A stretch of DNA of 64,000 bases from Combretum micranthum (lineage: Eukaryota; Streptophyta; Magnoliopsida; Myrtales; Combretaceae): positions 248,001-312,000 of the forward strand of contig JAMXBD010001107.1 in the NCBI GenBank assembly GCA_024138025.1. The letters are read 5' to 3'. The translations under genes were made by a program, and so were the position numbers. Position 1 is the first letter of the stretch, and each line of letters starts with the position of its first letter. A model generated the notes under the pieces. It did not search any database and was not told where the DNA came from. It saw nothing but the letters and a program-made list of their open reading frames with translations. This document shows positions 1 to 11,944 of this stretch, one piece after another.

Positions 1-406
1 CAAATGGAATTATGTAAAGGCTCTCCATTAGACATATTATAGTTAGCCTTATTAGAGCACTTATGGTTGAGGTTCTCCACACAATTCAATACTATAAAGA
101 CCTTTTTTATGGTTCTTTAGCCCTAACAATTATAGTAAGATACTCATAGCATATTTAGTGGAGATCTTTGACACAATTTTATACGTTAAGGGCCTAACTT
201 TTTGAGATTTTTCACTATTATGGTAAGATCCTTTGACATTTTTAAGTCCATTGTCTTAAATTTCTAATTTCAGACAAATTTTAATTCCTTAAGAAAATGC
301 ATATGGTTATATATTTATTTTGTTTATTTTCTATAGTAAATGAAGAATAAGTTGCGATACCTAGAGACATTAACATGAAGGACTTTGGATAAAGTAAAAG
401 GTTCTT
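1..406. other. AT-rich stretch without recognised gene
   Basis: I see no coding potential or recognisable element here. Phrases such as 'aggttcttcac' resemble pieces of the TIR elements just downstream, so it may be old MITE debris. Confidence 0.4.
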
Positions 407-762
407 AAAGCATGTTCAATAGTAAGCGCCTCATTTAATGTACTTAGGTGCTAGGTTGACTTTTCAAAAACATACTCTCTTAAGAATCTGTTTACTTCGT
501 CCAAGGTCATTCGTTTTAGTGTTTCTAGGTGTCATTTTATACTGCAAATATCATCCTTTTTTTTTTATTGGTTTTCACTGACTTTTGTCAAAACTTAAAA
601 GAAAAAATGAAACAACTTTTGGGGTCTTTCATGAAGAACCTAGTTACTTATAAAGCTGAAGAACCTTACTACAATGGTGGAAAGCCTTAAAAAGGTTATT
701 ATTATGGATCGTATCAAGAACCTTTATTAAACATGCTCTTAAGGGGAGAAAGTCTTAAGAAA
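407..762. mobile_element. MITE-like element with TIRs
   Basis: The left end reads TTAAAGCATGTTCAATAG. The reverse complement of the right end (about 730-750) reads TTAAGAGCATGTTTAATA, so the two ends form an imperfect terminal inverted repeat. There is no coding capacity. A second, left-truncated member of the family lies at about 1131-1700. The target duplication is not clear, so the superfamily is not assigned. Confidence 0.45.
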
Positions 763-785
763 CTGGTACCTAGGGACACTAAAAA

Positions 786-1125
786 GAAAAACGTCAAATT
801 TTGTACCTAAACTTTATAAAAAAATTAAAGTTATACCTAAATTTTAATATAATCAATTCAATACTCGATAAAACTTTTTATAGTTATTTTTATAATTTCA
901 CTAACATCATTTACTCTAGTTTCTGACTTGGAAAAAAGTAGTCTATTGGTGCTATACGGTGTTAAGGAAATTAATAAAAATTCAATGATATACTACATCT
1001 CTGACATATGCAAACAAAGCAAACGGTGTTAAGGAGGTAGTAAAAATAGCTACAAATAAGTTTGATTAGATATTAAATTGATCATTCTAAAATTCAAGTA
1101 CCAAATTTGACATTTACCTATCATT
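786..1125. repeat. Dispersed non-coding repeat (family with copies at 12.5 and 47.8 kb)
   Basis: The ends carry phrases like 'gtacctaaacttta' and 'aattcaagtaccaaatttga', which are roughly inverted relative to each other. Internal phrases ('aaacaaagcaaacggtgttaa', 'gatattaaattgatca') recur at 12520-12870 and 47758-48060. It is a short non-autonomous element, probably a MITE. The superfamily is not determined. Confidence 0.5.
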
Positions 1126-1130
1126 GAACA

Positions 1131-1742
1131 AGGTCATTTACTAGGTGTTATGTCAACTTGTTAAGAACCTCTCCCAGTTAAGGATTTATTCACTTTATCA
1201 AGATTCTTCATTTTAGTGCTTCGAGGTGTCATTTAATACCTTAAATATTTATTTATTTTTGTATTGATTTATCCTAGCATATAAAAAAAAAAAAAAAAAA
1301 ACCTTAAAAAGAAAACAAGTGAGCATCTTAACCAAAAGTTAAGGGGATTTGCAAATTACCCCTCAAGTGGGCTTTTTGGCCCCTTAAACATTCAAAAATT
1401 GATACAGTTAAAGGCAATTAATATTTCTTAATGATTTTAGGAGTGAATGTGCACGTAGATAAAAGTTTTTAATGGAAAATGTTAAGTGCTTTAACTATGC
1501 CAATTTTTAAAAGTTAAATAGTCAAAAAGCTCATTTTGAAAGTTTAGGGGGATAAATTTGCACTCAAGTAAAAATTTAAGTGAGCAATTTGCAATATCCC
1601 CAAAAATTAAAGCTCCTTACCACAATAGTGAAGAGCTTCAGAAAGGTAAATCCTTATCATATGTAACTATGTCAAGGAGCTCCACTAAACATGCTCTTAT
1701 AAAGTCATAGAGGACCTTAAAAGTTGTTTCATTTTTGTAAAC
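1131..1742. mobile_element. Second, truncated copy of the 407-762 MITE family, interrupted
   Basis: The phrases 'gaggtgtcatttaatacctt' and 'aaacatgctctta' match the element at 407-762 in the same order. The copy is split by the 259-bp element at 1343-1601. Around 1700-1800 a further piece of the family appears inverted. Confidence 0.45.
1343..1601. mobile_element. Small Mutator-type MITE with 9-bp target duplication
   Basis: It starts GGGGATTTGCAAATT, and the reverse complement of its end starts GGGGATATTGCAAATT. The inverted similarity continues inward for about 80 bp ('gctttttgg', 'aaactttcaaaa'). It is flanked by AAAAGTTAA (1334-1342) and AAAAATTAA (1602-1610), a 9-bp duplication with one mismatch. 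This fits a non-autonomous MULE. It is nested in an older MITE copy. Confidence 0.6.
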
Positions 1743-2059
1743 TCATGGAAAATGTCATAATAAACCAATAAAATAAATAAATAATATTTAAGGTATCAAA
1801 TAGCACATGAGGGAATTTGCTTGCTACTCACCTGGACAATTGCATATCACACTAATTGAATCTTTTTTACCACATGTAGACCCTAAAATGAAGGACTCGA
1901 TTAAAGTAAAGAGGTCTTTAAGGAGAAGAGATCCTCATTGGGACTCCAAATGAAAGTCCTTACAAGTATAGATGCTTTAGCTAAATAGAACAATTATTGA
2001 TGTTTTAAAAACCTATTTTTGGGCTTGGTTGCAATGGAAAAATTATTCCACGAAATGAT

Positions 2060-2520
2060 TTTGTTTAAAAAATGAGGAATTTTAAAAAACACAGCTATCA
2101 CTAAGCTTGTTACACACACATGCGGAAGCAGAAGCGGAAGCGGAAGCTATAAGGCAAGTTTCTAAACCGATTTTAAGCTCATTTAACCAACTATTATCTC
2201 TTGAATCCTTTTACGCACAATTACAACAACATAATAAAATAATAAAAAGATAAGGAAGGAGAAGATTACACCAGATGCAACATGGAGTTTGGCATAACCC
2301 TTAGTCTCCATGGTCCACAATTTGCTTCACTTAAAAAGGACTTCACATTTCATTCAATCAAAACAATTGCTTCACAAAAAGGACTTCACATTGCCTCACG
2401 CACGAGAACTTCACTTTATGCTACACACACGTAGGACTTCACACAAATGTCTCAACACATGAGGACTTCACTAAAACACTATAAAAAACATATGAATAGT
2501 GACTTACAATATTAGCTCAC
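2060..2520 (-). repeat. Copia-LTR-like sequence
   Basis: The block 'agaagattacaccagatgc...catggagtttggcataaccc...gtccacaa' followed by repeats of 'aggacttca' parallels the two direct repeats at 61402-61755 and 62115-62460, which flank a gag remnant. It is probably a diverged LTR of the same copia family. A short (CGGAAG)n run lies at about 2125-2150. Boundaries are approximate. Confidence 0.4.
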
Positions 2521-3655
2521 TAATATCACGAATGGCACACTTACTTAACAAAAACAAACACAAACAAAGAGTATTTTTATATAATCTATACAAGTGAAGC
2601 TCTACTCTCTTTTCTCATTGCCGTCTATAAAAAATACCACAAACCACTCTATATATGGTAACTTTAAAAACATAGTCGTTCACCCTCAAAAGAACCTCCA
2701 ACAGTTGAATTTAAAAACTTGCAACGGTTATTTTTTTAAATTGTCAAGCCCTAGACTTGTCGCGCCCTAAACTCGTCGCACCTTGATTTTCCCCTCGACC
2801 AAGTTTGTGCTTATCCAGCCTTAGGTTCAAACTTGTCAAACCCTCGATGCAACCCGCGAGCAAGCTTGTTCACTTTGTTTTGTTCCACTTTTCACACCTT
2901 GGTTTTACACTTCAATTGGACCAATCACCCTCGATGAAGTCTACGATCAAAGTCACGGTCAAGACTAGGGCATGACAATTTGTTCTTGCACAAACTACAA
3001 AGAACAACACACATACAACACAAAACACATAAATGCATATTAAAGCTTAAATATATCAAAAACAAATTTTGCTTATTAAATATAGCTTAACTAAGTTCTG
3101 AAGCATTTGTGCAGTACATTTCTCATCAAAACAAGATTTAACAAACCTTGGTTCATCAAGGAATAATAGTTCCTCTTAGAACCAAAAGAATAGTTATTAT
3201 TTGTTTTCTTAGTATATTTTCAAATTTATTTATAAGGTTTTAAAAGAACTATAGGAAATAAGTATTACTTATCTATTTTATTATATCTTATTCCATTTCA
3301 AAACTTAACATACCAAACATCCAGTGATATTCATAATTTTATACTTTGCAATAGCATTAATGACGAGTTTACAAATCCAATGTAAGGCATTCTTCTAAAG
3401 GAACACTTCGCTAAATTATGGGATGAAAATGTTTGATTTCAAAAATTAAAAGGCTATTTGACAAAAAATAAAAAACTAAAAAATAAAAAGGCCATAAAGA
3501 AGATATTTACAATTTAAGCTTAATTGGAAAAAAAAAAAGGAAATAGCTAAAAAAAATGCATTTTTTAACTATTTATTACCAATGACCTTATGGCATAATA
3601 GTATCTCCCTATACTCTAAAATGAAAGGTACTAGGTTCATTTTCCTCCTCTTCTA
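2521..3655. other. Intergenic sequence, no gene seen
   Basis: The first part is relatively GC-rich (about 2740-2980) and contains repeated 'acttgtc' and 'ctcgac' words, possibly an LTR interior. The rest is AT-rich. No open frame or element boundary could be supported. Confidence 0.35.
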
Positions 3656-3659
3656 TTGA

Positions 3660-4918
3660 CCGTTGTAATGATAAAAAAAAAAAAAAAGCATTTTTATATA
3701 TTTATTTATCTACTTTTAATGTTCTTTAATGAGAATCATTCATGCTAAAAGGATGAGTAAGTAACCATGTCTTACAAGATTTCCATCCATACCTTACTTA
3801 ATTCGATAGGGTTTGAGTATTAAGGGCTAAAGGGTAGGGTACAGATATGAAGACTTTATATTATTTACCTATCCTAGAACTTATACTCTTTATAAAGTGC
3901 ACAAGTTCCCAGGTCCAATGTGTCTGCCTTAAAACTTGTATTAAATAAAAAAATTATAAAATAATAAATAAATAATAATACTTTATTTTTCATTTTGCGA
4001 TTGCTTTTGTTTAAAATCATCATTTGTAGGCTAACATTTAAATGTCGAGAAATAAGAAAAAAGGCTGTCCTTTATATAATTTTAATTAGGAAAAGGTAAT
4101 ATTATTTTATCATAAAGGTACTTGTAATTTTTATTTCAGAAAAACTTTTAATCTATATTTAAACTTCCAATCATGCAGAAGTTTTATTTATCTTCCGAGA
4201 CTAATTAATATAAAAGTGGCTCCAAATTTTTTTTTTTTATAATTTGCTAATTATTCTACAATTTTTTTTAATTTCATGTAATCATATTCTACAAATGTTT
4301 GTAGAAATTTTAACTTTAACACAAACAAATTTTTCATATAATAAAACTTGTAATATACTTTTTTGATACGTTTTTTATAATAAATATATGAAATAAGACA
4401 GTTTTACATAAAACTTTACAAGTTTCACAGTATACTATACCTTATGTGCACAATGTGCTATATGATAGGTCATGGATACAAACTTCATATCATGTACTTT
4501 ATAGGATAAAGTATGAGTAAAACTTCATACTCTATTCATCCTGAACTCACTCACCTCTACTTAGATCATTTGAAAACAAAATGAAACATAACATTTTGTG
4601 AATTGGCACCGTTTTGACTTTTTAGGCTTTAGAATTTCTCAATTTAAGATAATCGTTACATTAATGTCATGAGTTAATTGGTAATATTCTATCACCTTAG
4701 GTATTTTTCCATGTTAAATTGCACTAAAACTCTTTAGATGTATAGTTGTGGTGGAATTATGAGTAAAATAGGTTATAGAATCACGAGTTTATGACCAATT
4801 CTACTTCTTCTTCTTTTTTTGTAAATTTTGTATTTTATCATAATGATTTATGTTGTAGTGTAATATATATTGGTGCTACCATTTGTATTTTAGATTTATA
4901 TAATAACATAATTATTTA
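3660..4918. repeat. Segmental duplication copy 1, part 1
   Basis: It is nearly collinear with 39870-41992. Shared phrases include 'ttctttaatg', 'ggatagggtttgagtat', 'cttccgagactaattaata' and 'tatagttgtggtggaatta'. Copy 2 carries two extra insertions (Cassandra and a foldback MITE) that this copy lacks. It continues at 9495 after a solo LTR. No gene is recognised inside it. Confidence 0.85.
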
Positions 4919-5798
4919 TGTCGCGCCCCTAATTCGTTAAGGTGCTACAATTTCACCATGTATCTCACATAAGTAGTCTCCATAAGGCTTGATTAAACTA
5001 AATAGGTTTCTATCCAATTTAGATTACACAAAATTCTTTATTTATTTTCAAAAATGATTTATTTTCTGCATAAAGTAAAAATTTTGGAAAGGTTTTCAAA
5101 AAGCTACTATAGAGATGATAACTCAAAATATCATATGTGATAAAGCTCATAATAATACCAAAACGAGTATTGAAATCATATATAAACTAAAGAGAGTATC
5201 AGGCATCTCTCAAAGATATAAGAAACATCACTACATGAAAAGCATTTCAAAAATAGGTAAAGAAATCCATCGGATCTAATAATCGTCATCTACAAGCCAC
5301 TCCTCGATGTCAGACCCGAATCCCATATAATCATAATGACCAACATCATCAGCATCATCATAAATCCCATCATCACAACCTGAAATAATAAAATAATGAG
5401 CTATGAAGCCCAATACATAGCAATATAAACACATGCATAGTGTACACACAAGCCTAATCTAAGAACCGGCAACCTATCAATTTATATCTTTTATTATAAT
5501 GCGACAATTAATAATGAAGGACTTATGACTCTGGCGACACAATAGGAGACAAAAAGGATCTTAAGTAGACACATCTACTTAGGTAGTCAATAAGATAAGC
5601 CAGCGTCTCATTGACAAGAAGAGAACGAGAAGAAACCAGCTTTATGGGTTAAAAGCTATTATTCGGACATTAACCAGTTCATTCAAACAACGTTGTATGA
5701 TCTAATGAGTCCTACTCCTTTGGACCACTCTTGAATGTGAAATTATTCTGAAAGGTTAATCATACGCTAATATTGTGCGCCCTCGCGCCCCATTCTTA

Positions 5799-5822
5799 CC
5801 CCCCCCCCCCCCCCCCCCCCCC
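5799..5822. repeat. Homopolymer of 24 C followed by A-run
   Basis: An uninterrupted run of 24 cytosines is followed by 'aac' and an A-run. It sits inside the solo LTR. Its length is probably uncertain in the assembly. Confidence 0.9.
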
Positions 5823-8022
5823 AACAAAAAAAAAAAAATAACTAGCTGTCGAGTTACAACCAGTAACCTAAGCACTAACTACCTTGTAGAGCCTTATGAT
5901 TCTAATAAGGGTGTTACTCTCCGGCTCAAGATGACAATGCATACTCAAGCATAAGTTAATCTGTCTTTAAGTATTAGTCAGGTTTAATGCCTTTCTTAGC
6001 ATCCAATATAGAAGTCACAGCATACCTTGTAAGATCAGAAGAATCTAGTAACGTAATCGTAGGAATACAAAGAGTAATATCTATTAAAATAAAGATTAAC
6101 AGTATTAGATTTGAATTGCACAAGTTATCTTTGATTAGTCTTTAGGGTTTAGGGGTTTAGGTATTGGACTTAACGAGGTGGTATTAAGCCCATTAGAATT
6201 GTAGTTAAATCTCTTATTTAGATTTATTGGGCTTTAAGGGATCCTAAGTCAAGGTCAATTACACCACTATTTATTATTGTTATTTTTAGGTTAATGGGCT
6301 TAAGGAAATGGATTTGAGCCCATTAAGAATTTTAAAATTTCGTGTTTAAAAAAACAAAAAAAAGGGTCTTTGGGATTCCTAATTAGGCTAAATTTACTCC
6401 TATGTCTATGGTATAGATTTTAGACCAAAGGAATTCGTAGTTGAGCCCATTAGGTGACTTACTCTTAGGAAGTTGGTATATGGCTTAATTAATTAAAATT
6501 TGGTTCAACAATAGTTACGGCATAATGAGCTAGGTTTTTTTTTATTTTTAAACCCATAGAATTGTTGAGATAAGTTAATTAGATTAGGTAAAAGTTAATG
6601 AATGTAGTGATAGACAAGGTAAGCGCCTTAAGGTATATGGAATAATTTAAATAGGCTAGAGAAATGAGTATTAGGTTTGGAAACAAAAGAATTAAGCTTA
6701 ATAAAGAAATATAATTTTTTTATATTATTATTTCTTTTTTATAAAATAAAACAAATATATTATCAATATTATAATATCACCTCAATGGCCCAAGTATAAG
6801 AACATCCTCATTCGGTTGCTTAATATTATATCATTGATTGTATTGATGTTTTTGAAAATGAGTTTATTGTAGCCATGGAACAACTTCATATTTTCAAATA
6901 TTTAAATTTATATGCCCTTATCAATATAAATTAATGCACAATCACATTACTGATAACATAAAATATGCGGGTCTTAAAACTACAATCTATTACCTAACCA
7001 AGAGAAAATCCATCATATCTCCTATCCAAAAGCGATTAAATTATAACTACTAAAACTTTTTATACCATTATTACTTAATATAATGTTCCAAGAACATAGC
7101 AGAATGGGAAAGGCAAAGAACAGTTTTTTTTTCCTACGGAGGCAAGATCATAAGTTGCAAATAAGTTCAATAACTTTAATGGTAAACTTTAAATCAACTT
7201 AGTACCTAAAGGTCAGGAGTCATCATTATCTTTTTAATCAATAATACTTCAACTAATTAATAAATTCTTATTATTTTAACAATATAATCAAATCAATAAA
7301 AAAATTTTATGTATGTATGATTGACAATCCAAACATTGGACACGTAAATTATATTTTATTCTGTAGATTACTTTTGGCTTCATTTTATATTTAAATCAGT
7401 GAATTTAAACCAACATCATAGACACATATGCACATATGCTCTCGGCCAGGAACAGTTTTCTTCAATATTCATATATTAATATAATATCCTCACAAATACA
7501 AAATAATATATATCATTCTTACATAACCATTTAGCCATATGCCCTTTTATCACACAACATTTGTCAGAATGCGATTCCAACCCATGATCATCATCTATAT
7601 TTTAACTACTTCATAAAAATCAATTCCGTTAATGAAATTTTTTTAATATATTAATTACGATGAAGTAAAATATACTTCTTCGTGCAAATTACGCATCCAA
7701 ACCAATTTTGATTAATCAACATAATAATCTTTTTTATATATATATATATATATTGATTATTGAAATCCAATTCATGTCATAAATTAAGGTTCAAATCAAG
7801 AGATCAGAAAGATATTATCCTACATAGTCATACATCGTCATTTCTTTTTCTAGGCTCCACAAAAGCATTACATGTCCATTTGCAAATCTTAAATTCTGTT
7901 ACACATTTCCTTATTCATTGACTAAATTCATCATAATTATGTAACAATTAAACACACAAATCACATTTTATTATCATTATTCATTCCGCATGCCTGAAGA
8001 ACATCACTTTATTTGCCTCATG

Positions 8023-8030
8023 TATTTATA
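8023..8030 (-). promoter_or_regulatory. TATA box of the solo LTR
   Basis: TATAAATA on the minus strand sits about 3.1 kb upstream of the LTR 3' end (4919), within a GC-poor U3-like region. It is a candidate core promoter of the retrotransposon. No other promoter element was identified. Confidence 0.4.
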
Positions 8031-8527
8031 GATCATACATACTGATCTCGACACATAAAAAAGAATTCAATATCCTATTCTATCAATTTCATATAATACC
8101 CGCTCAATATTACATTTTATATTAGAGAACATTAGATCAATTTAATTTATTACAGTTTAGTATATATCCCTGCCTCGGCTTATAGAAGAAAACATATATC
8201 AAAATAAATTTTCATTCAATCACATTGCTCTATATGCAAACAAACAATTATTTTAAAACTGATATAGATCCACACATAAAATTTCAACGACCACATATAA
8301 TATTCAACAATAAAACTTAATTTCAAGAGAATTATTAGCTCTATACTTACATGTAGATCTTAAATGATTTATTGTTTCAAACTTTTCCCATAGTGAATTT
8401 AGAAGAGATGAAGATAAAGTCTAGTATAAGAAAAAATTTTCTTTTTTCATTTTTATTTTTGTAGAGAGAGAGAGAGAGAGAGAGAAGAGAATTTGAGTTG
8501 AAAATAATATGGCATTTCAAGAATAAG

Positions 8528-9296
8528 TAGGATGTAACCGGTTGGGTTTCGAGTGGATCATATGAACCCAAAACCCAATCCGCTACCCTATAGGATCTAC
8601 CAGACCCAACTCTATAACCCTATAGGATTTTGATGCTATATCCAAACCCGTCCTACAGGGTTTGATTTAAAACCCAGAACCCGATCCTGTAATCCTATAA
8701 TCCTTTTTTTTAAATCTATTTTCAAATTTTAATAATAAATTTAAGAAAAGTCGGTACTTCTGACATAAGTTTCCTATACATTCAAAAATGAAATGATGCA
8801 TATAGAATTGATAGAAAAATGTTGTAGACCACATTCGTTATATAACATTTAAACACATTAATATATTACTTTTGTCACTGTATAATATTTTAAAAATATG
8901 GTTAAATTAAATTTCCTATTGGAACTAAAATAATAACGGACAGTAAATAATATTAATTTCTATAATAAGCATGACTTAAACAAAATTTAATAAAAAGTTC
9001 TAAATCCATAACTAATCCATAAATATAAAAGAAAAAAATCTTTAGGAGACAAAAAAGATAGTAGCTCCTTCATGTCTTCTTTTCTCTTTTTGCTCATTTA
9101 GTAATGTTTTTATTTATTTTTTAATTATAATATCGGGTTATCGGGTATCCATCGAGTTTGTTATATGATCCAAACCTGACCCTATAACCGTATAGAGTTT
9201 CTATTATATATCAAAACCCGACCCTATAACCCTATAGGGTTTTAAATGGGTCGGGTGTCGGAAACCCTATAAAGAGCCAACCCGGTTACATCCCTA
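8528..9296. mobile_element. Non-autonomous hAT element nested in the solo LTR
   Basis: The terminal inverted repeats are TAGGATGTAACCGG on the left and TAGGGATGTAACCGGG as the reverse complement of the right end. Perfect 8-bp target duplications AGAATAAG lie at 8520-8527 and 9297-9304. Short terminal repeats starting TAGGG plus an 8-bp duplication are typical of hAT. The interior has many 'aaacccgaccctata' words in both orientations and no transposase frame. It is 769 bp long. Confidence 0.85.
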
Positions 9297-9494
9297 AGAA
9301 TAAGACGAATGTATAATTTTGGTTTAAGAGGGAAGGTTTGTTTTGATGGCTTGGATTGCAACATGTGGCAAAAGGTGATGGGCCTAGAAGGGCATTTCAT
9401 TATATTATAATCACTTGTTCAAATAAGCTTAAGTAAAACGTATTTTTATCTTCTTTTCTTTTCTAATTTATTTCACTAAAGTTTATGGTTTTTA

Positions 9495-10385
9495 ATTTAT
9501 GCTTGATTATTCATACTAACTTATTGTTGACTAAAACTTCTTTTGAACTTCTATAGTTTTATCTTGTTGTTGATGGTGTTTTCTAATTAAGCCTCTAAGC
9601 TCAAGACTAACACATCAAACTACTTAAACAAAAAACAACATAACATGTTACATCAAATGGCACTAGATAATGAACCACCTCTAACATTTCTCCCATCAAG
9701 ATTTACCTCACTATCTTACAAAGGTCAAGTAGCTTACTCAATCATGGTCAGCCTTCTCCTACGAATACCTCATATGGAATGCAAGTCTAAGGAAGATCTT
9801 ATCAGGCTTTACCCCACCTCAAAAAATCTCGACTAATCCCTTTAGTCTGGGTAACATCCTCTCGTGCCATCATCTCCCTTCATTTCTATATTCTCACATT
9901 CTTTGAAATCCTCAACTAATTTAAGCAATAAAGTACTAATACCAGGTAGCTCACGTTTACTCATTTTATAAACTCACTTCACCCACAACTCATAATGCTA
10001 GAAGATTCATTGGGCTATAGACATTCCAATTAACACTAACTCATGTATTTTAAGATTTTTATTACAATATTGTAAGTAAATTATAGTTCTTGAATGTTTG
10101 TCTATTCGCATTAAACAAAAAAGAAAAATTATGTTTCTATGTTTTGATTTTATATTCCTCTAGTGAATCTAGGTAAAATTATGAATTTAACAATCTTGTT
10201 TTTTATGTGTAAAGTCAAATCTTGCTTGGCTTGTTCGTTCCAAAGTCATAAATTGAGTTTGCTATCTTTACTAATCTTGAGGTTATTTGTATTTGATTGT
10301 TGAAACTGTAATTTTTGTTTTGGAAGTTTGTCACAAATATGGTATTTTAGCAACACAAGGACTGTTTACTTTTTTGGAATACTAT
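9495..10385. repeat. Segmental duplication copy 1, part 2
   Basis: It is collinear with 41988-42905. Shared phrases include 'gttgatggtgttttct', 'gcctctaagctcaagac', 'atcatggtcagcct' and 'taatcttgaggatatttg'. In copy 2 the same stretch contains an open frame of 144 codons (42057-42491), but here that frame is broken, so coding is not supported. Confidence 0.85.
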
Positions 10386-11944
10386 CAAATTTCTCATTCA
10401 ATTCGATGAATAAATAAAGTTGTAATAGAATTCCTATAATTGAGAAATGGAATAGAGCCGTGATAGAATTTTTCTTTATTGATTTTTTATTTAAATTGAA
10501 GTATTTTGGAAAAAAGACAATTCTAGCATTGAATAGTCAGGTTTGAGAAAGTAATGACTATTCAATATTTTTTGTAATAGAGATTTCTTATGGAATCACT
10601 ATTATGGTCAAGTGAACATCATAGTAGCTATTTATAAAGAATAAGACTGTAATGAAATTGCAATTACAGTAAAGTAAATGAGCAGTTAATATCTAAAATT
10701 TACCCATATATACAATTAACTACTTCAACTTTCAAACCATCATTTTACCATCCAATGAAGTTCTCTTATACATGTATGCTATTTAAACTAACTTTGTTAT
10801 CGTTATTAGGTGATATAGGTAAAAGAACCAACCATATAAATGCATGTACCATTAACTAATAAAAATATAGTATTGTTTGATAGAAAATAATATGAAAAAG
10901 GATAATAATAATAATAAAGAAGAAAAAAATTAGAAGGAGTAAAACCAAGTGGCATCTCACTAATGGAAAATTAAAGCAATATCTCAGAAAATCTAAATCT
11001 TGCAACAAATATGATCTTTTTACCTAAATCAAATTGTAAGGAATCTTTTCAATAGATGGGGAAATTCTATAATTCCAATATTAATTTTGACGAGGCTGTT
11101 CTCCTTACTATACAATAGCCGACACTATATCCAACCGGTGAGACCGTATCAAGACAAAATAAATCTAAAAATAGAGGTAAAATATAGGCCATTACAAGCC
11201 ACAACTTCATCAATGCAACTTGAAGATAAACTCCACATATACATAAAATGCTTTACCCGATTACAAGCCACAACTGTAAAAGAATATTCAGCCGTAACTG
11301 CTCCTATGACAACAAATCCCGATGTTTGTGTTGCGAGAATGCATGCAGGTTCCATTAGATAATCCCCTACAAATGCTTTGTGATGTCACAAAGTGGAATT
11401 CTCCTGTAGATAATCTCCAGAACCTATTATTACGCAAGAGATGTAGATTCAATATCCAAAATCAACAAGTAAAGACTATAGAAAAACTAGATTTACATGA
11501 ATTAGACATGTAAGATAACTGATTTTTCTTCTTTAGTCGCAATTTTTCCTCTTCATTCTGATATAGGGCTTTTGATTTTGTGTTCAACTGTGATTCTTCT
11601 TCTCATTTGAATTCTATTAATTGTTTTCCACAAGTGGGTTAATGATTTATTGATTGATTTTTTCCTTTTTATTAGTTTTCTATTTTTTCTATATTAATTT
11701 ATATTTCGGCATTTTTATGAGTTAATATTTGAATTTTTCTATTAATTAATGCCATGAGCCGTCATTGGATTGGTTCTTCTATCCACATGAATGAATAACG
11801 TTAACAAAGTTTATGTACCATACACATACACAAAAACTTCAATTTGGTAGTAAATTGAGGTTTGAACATTAAAGTAGTTAATTACAAATTTGGATAAATT
11901 TAAGGTTGTAAATTAGATATTATCCCCTGCCTTTTTTAATGTTA
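10386..11944. other. Non-genic insert in duplication copy 1
   Basis: This sequence is absent from the matching position of copy 2. It includes a short direct repeat 'attacaagccacaact' at about 11190 and 11260. No convincing gene or element ends were found. Confidence 0.4.

Larger units (their letters stand above)
4919..9494 (-). mobile_element. Large solo LTR (Ty3-type), interrupted by a hAT element
   Basis: It begins TGTCGCGCCCC on the plus strand, so the element ends GGGGCGCGACA on the minus strand, close to the end of the solo LTR at 52936-56629 (GGGGCGTGACA). It is flanked by ATTTA at 4914-4918 and 9495-9499. The paralogous site in the duplicated block (about 41987-41992) has a single ATTTA and no insert. 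The length is 4576 bp, or about 3.8 kb without the nested hAT. The far end reads TAAAAA on the minus strand instead of TG, presumably mutated. A TATAAATA box for minus-strand transcription lies at 8023-8030. No internal retrotransposon genes remain. Confidence 0.75.

Noticed and set aside
11087..11362. 91-codon frame on + and 68-codon frame on - at the same place
   Set aside because: No family resemblance, surrounding sequence is non-genic, and the overlap on both strands suggests chance.
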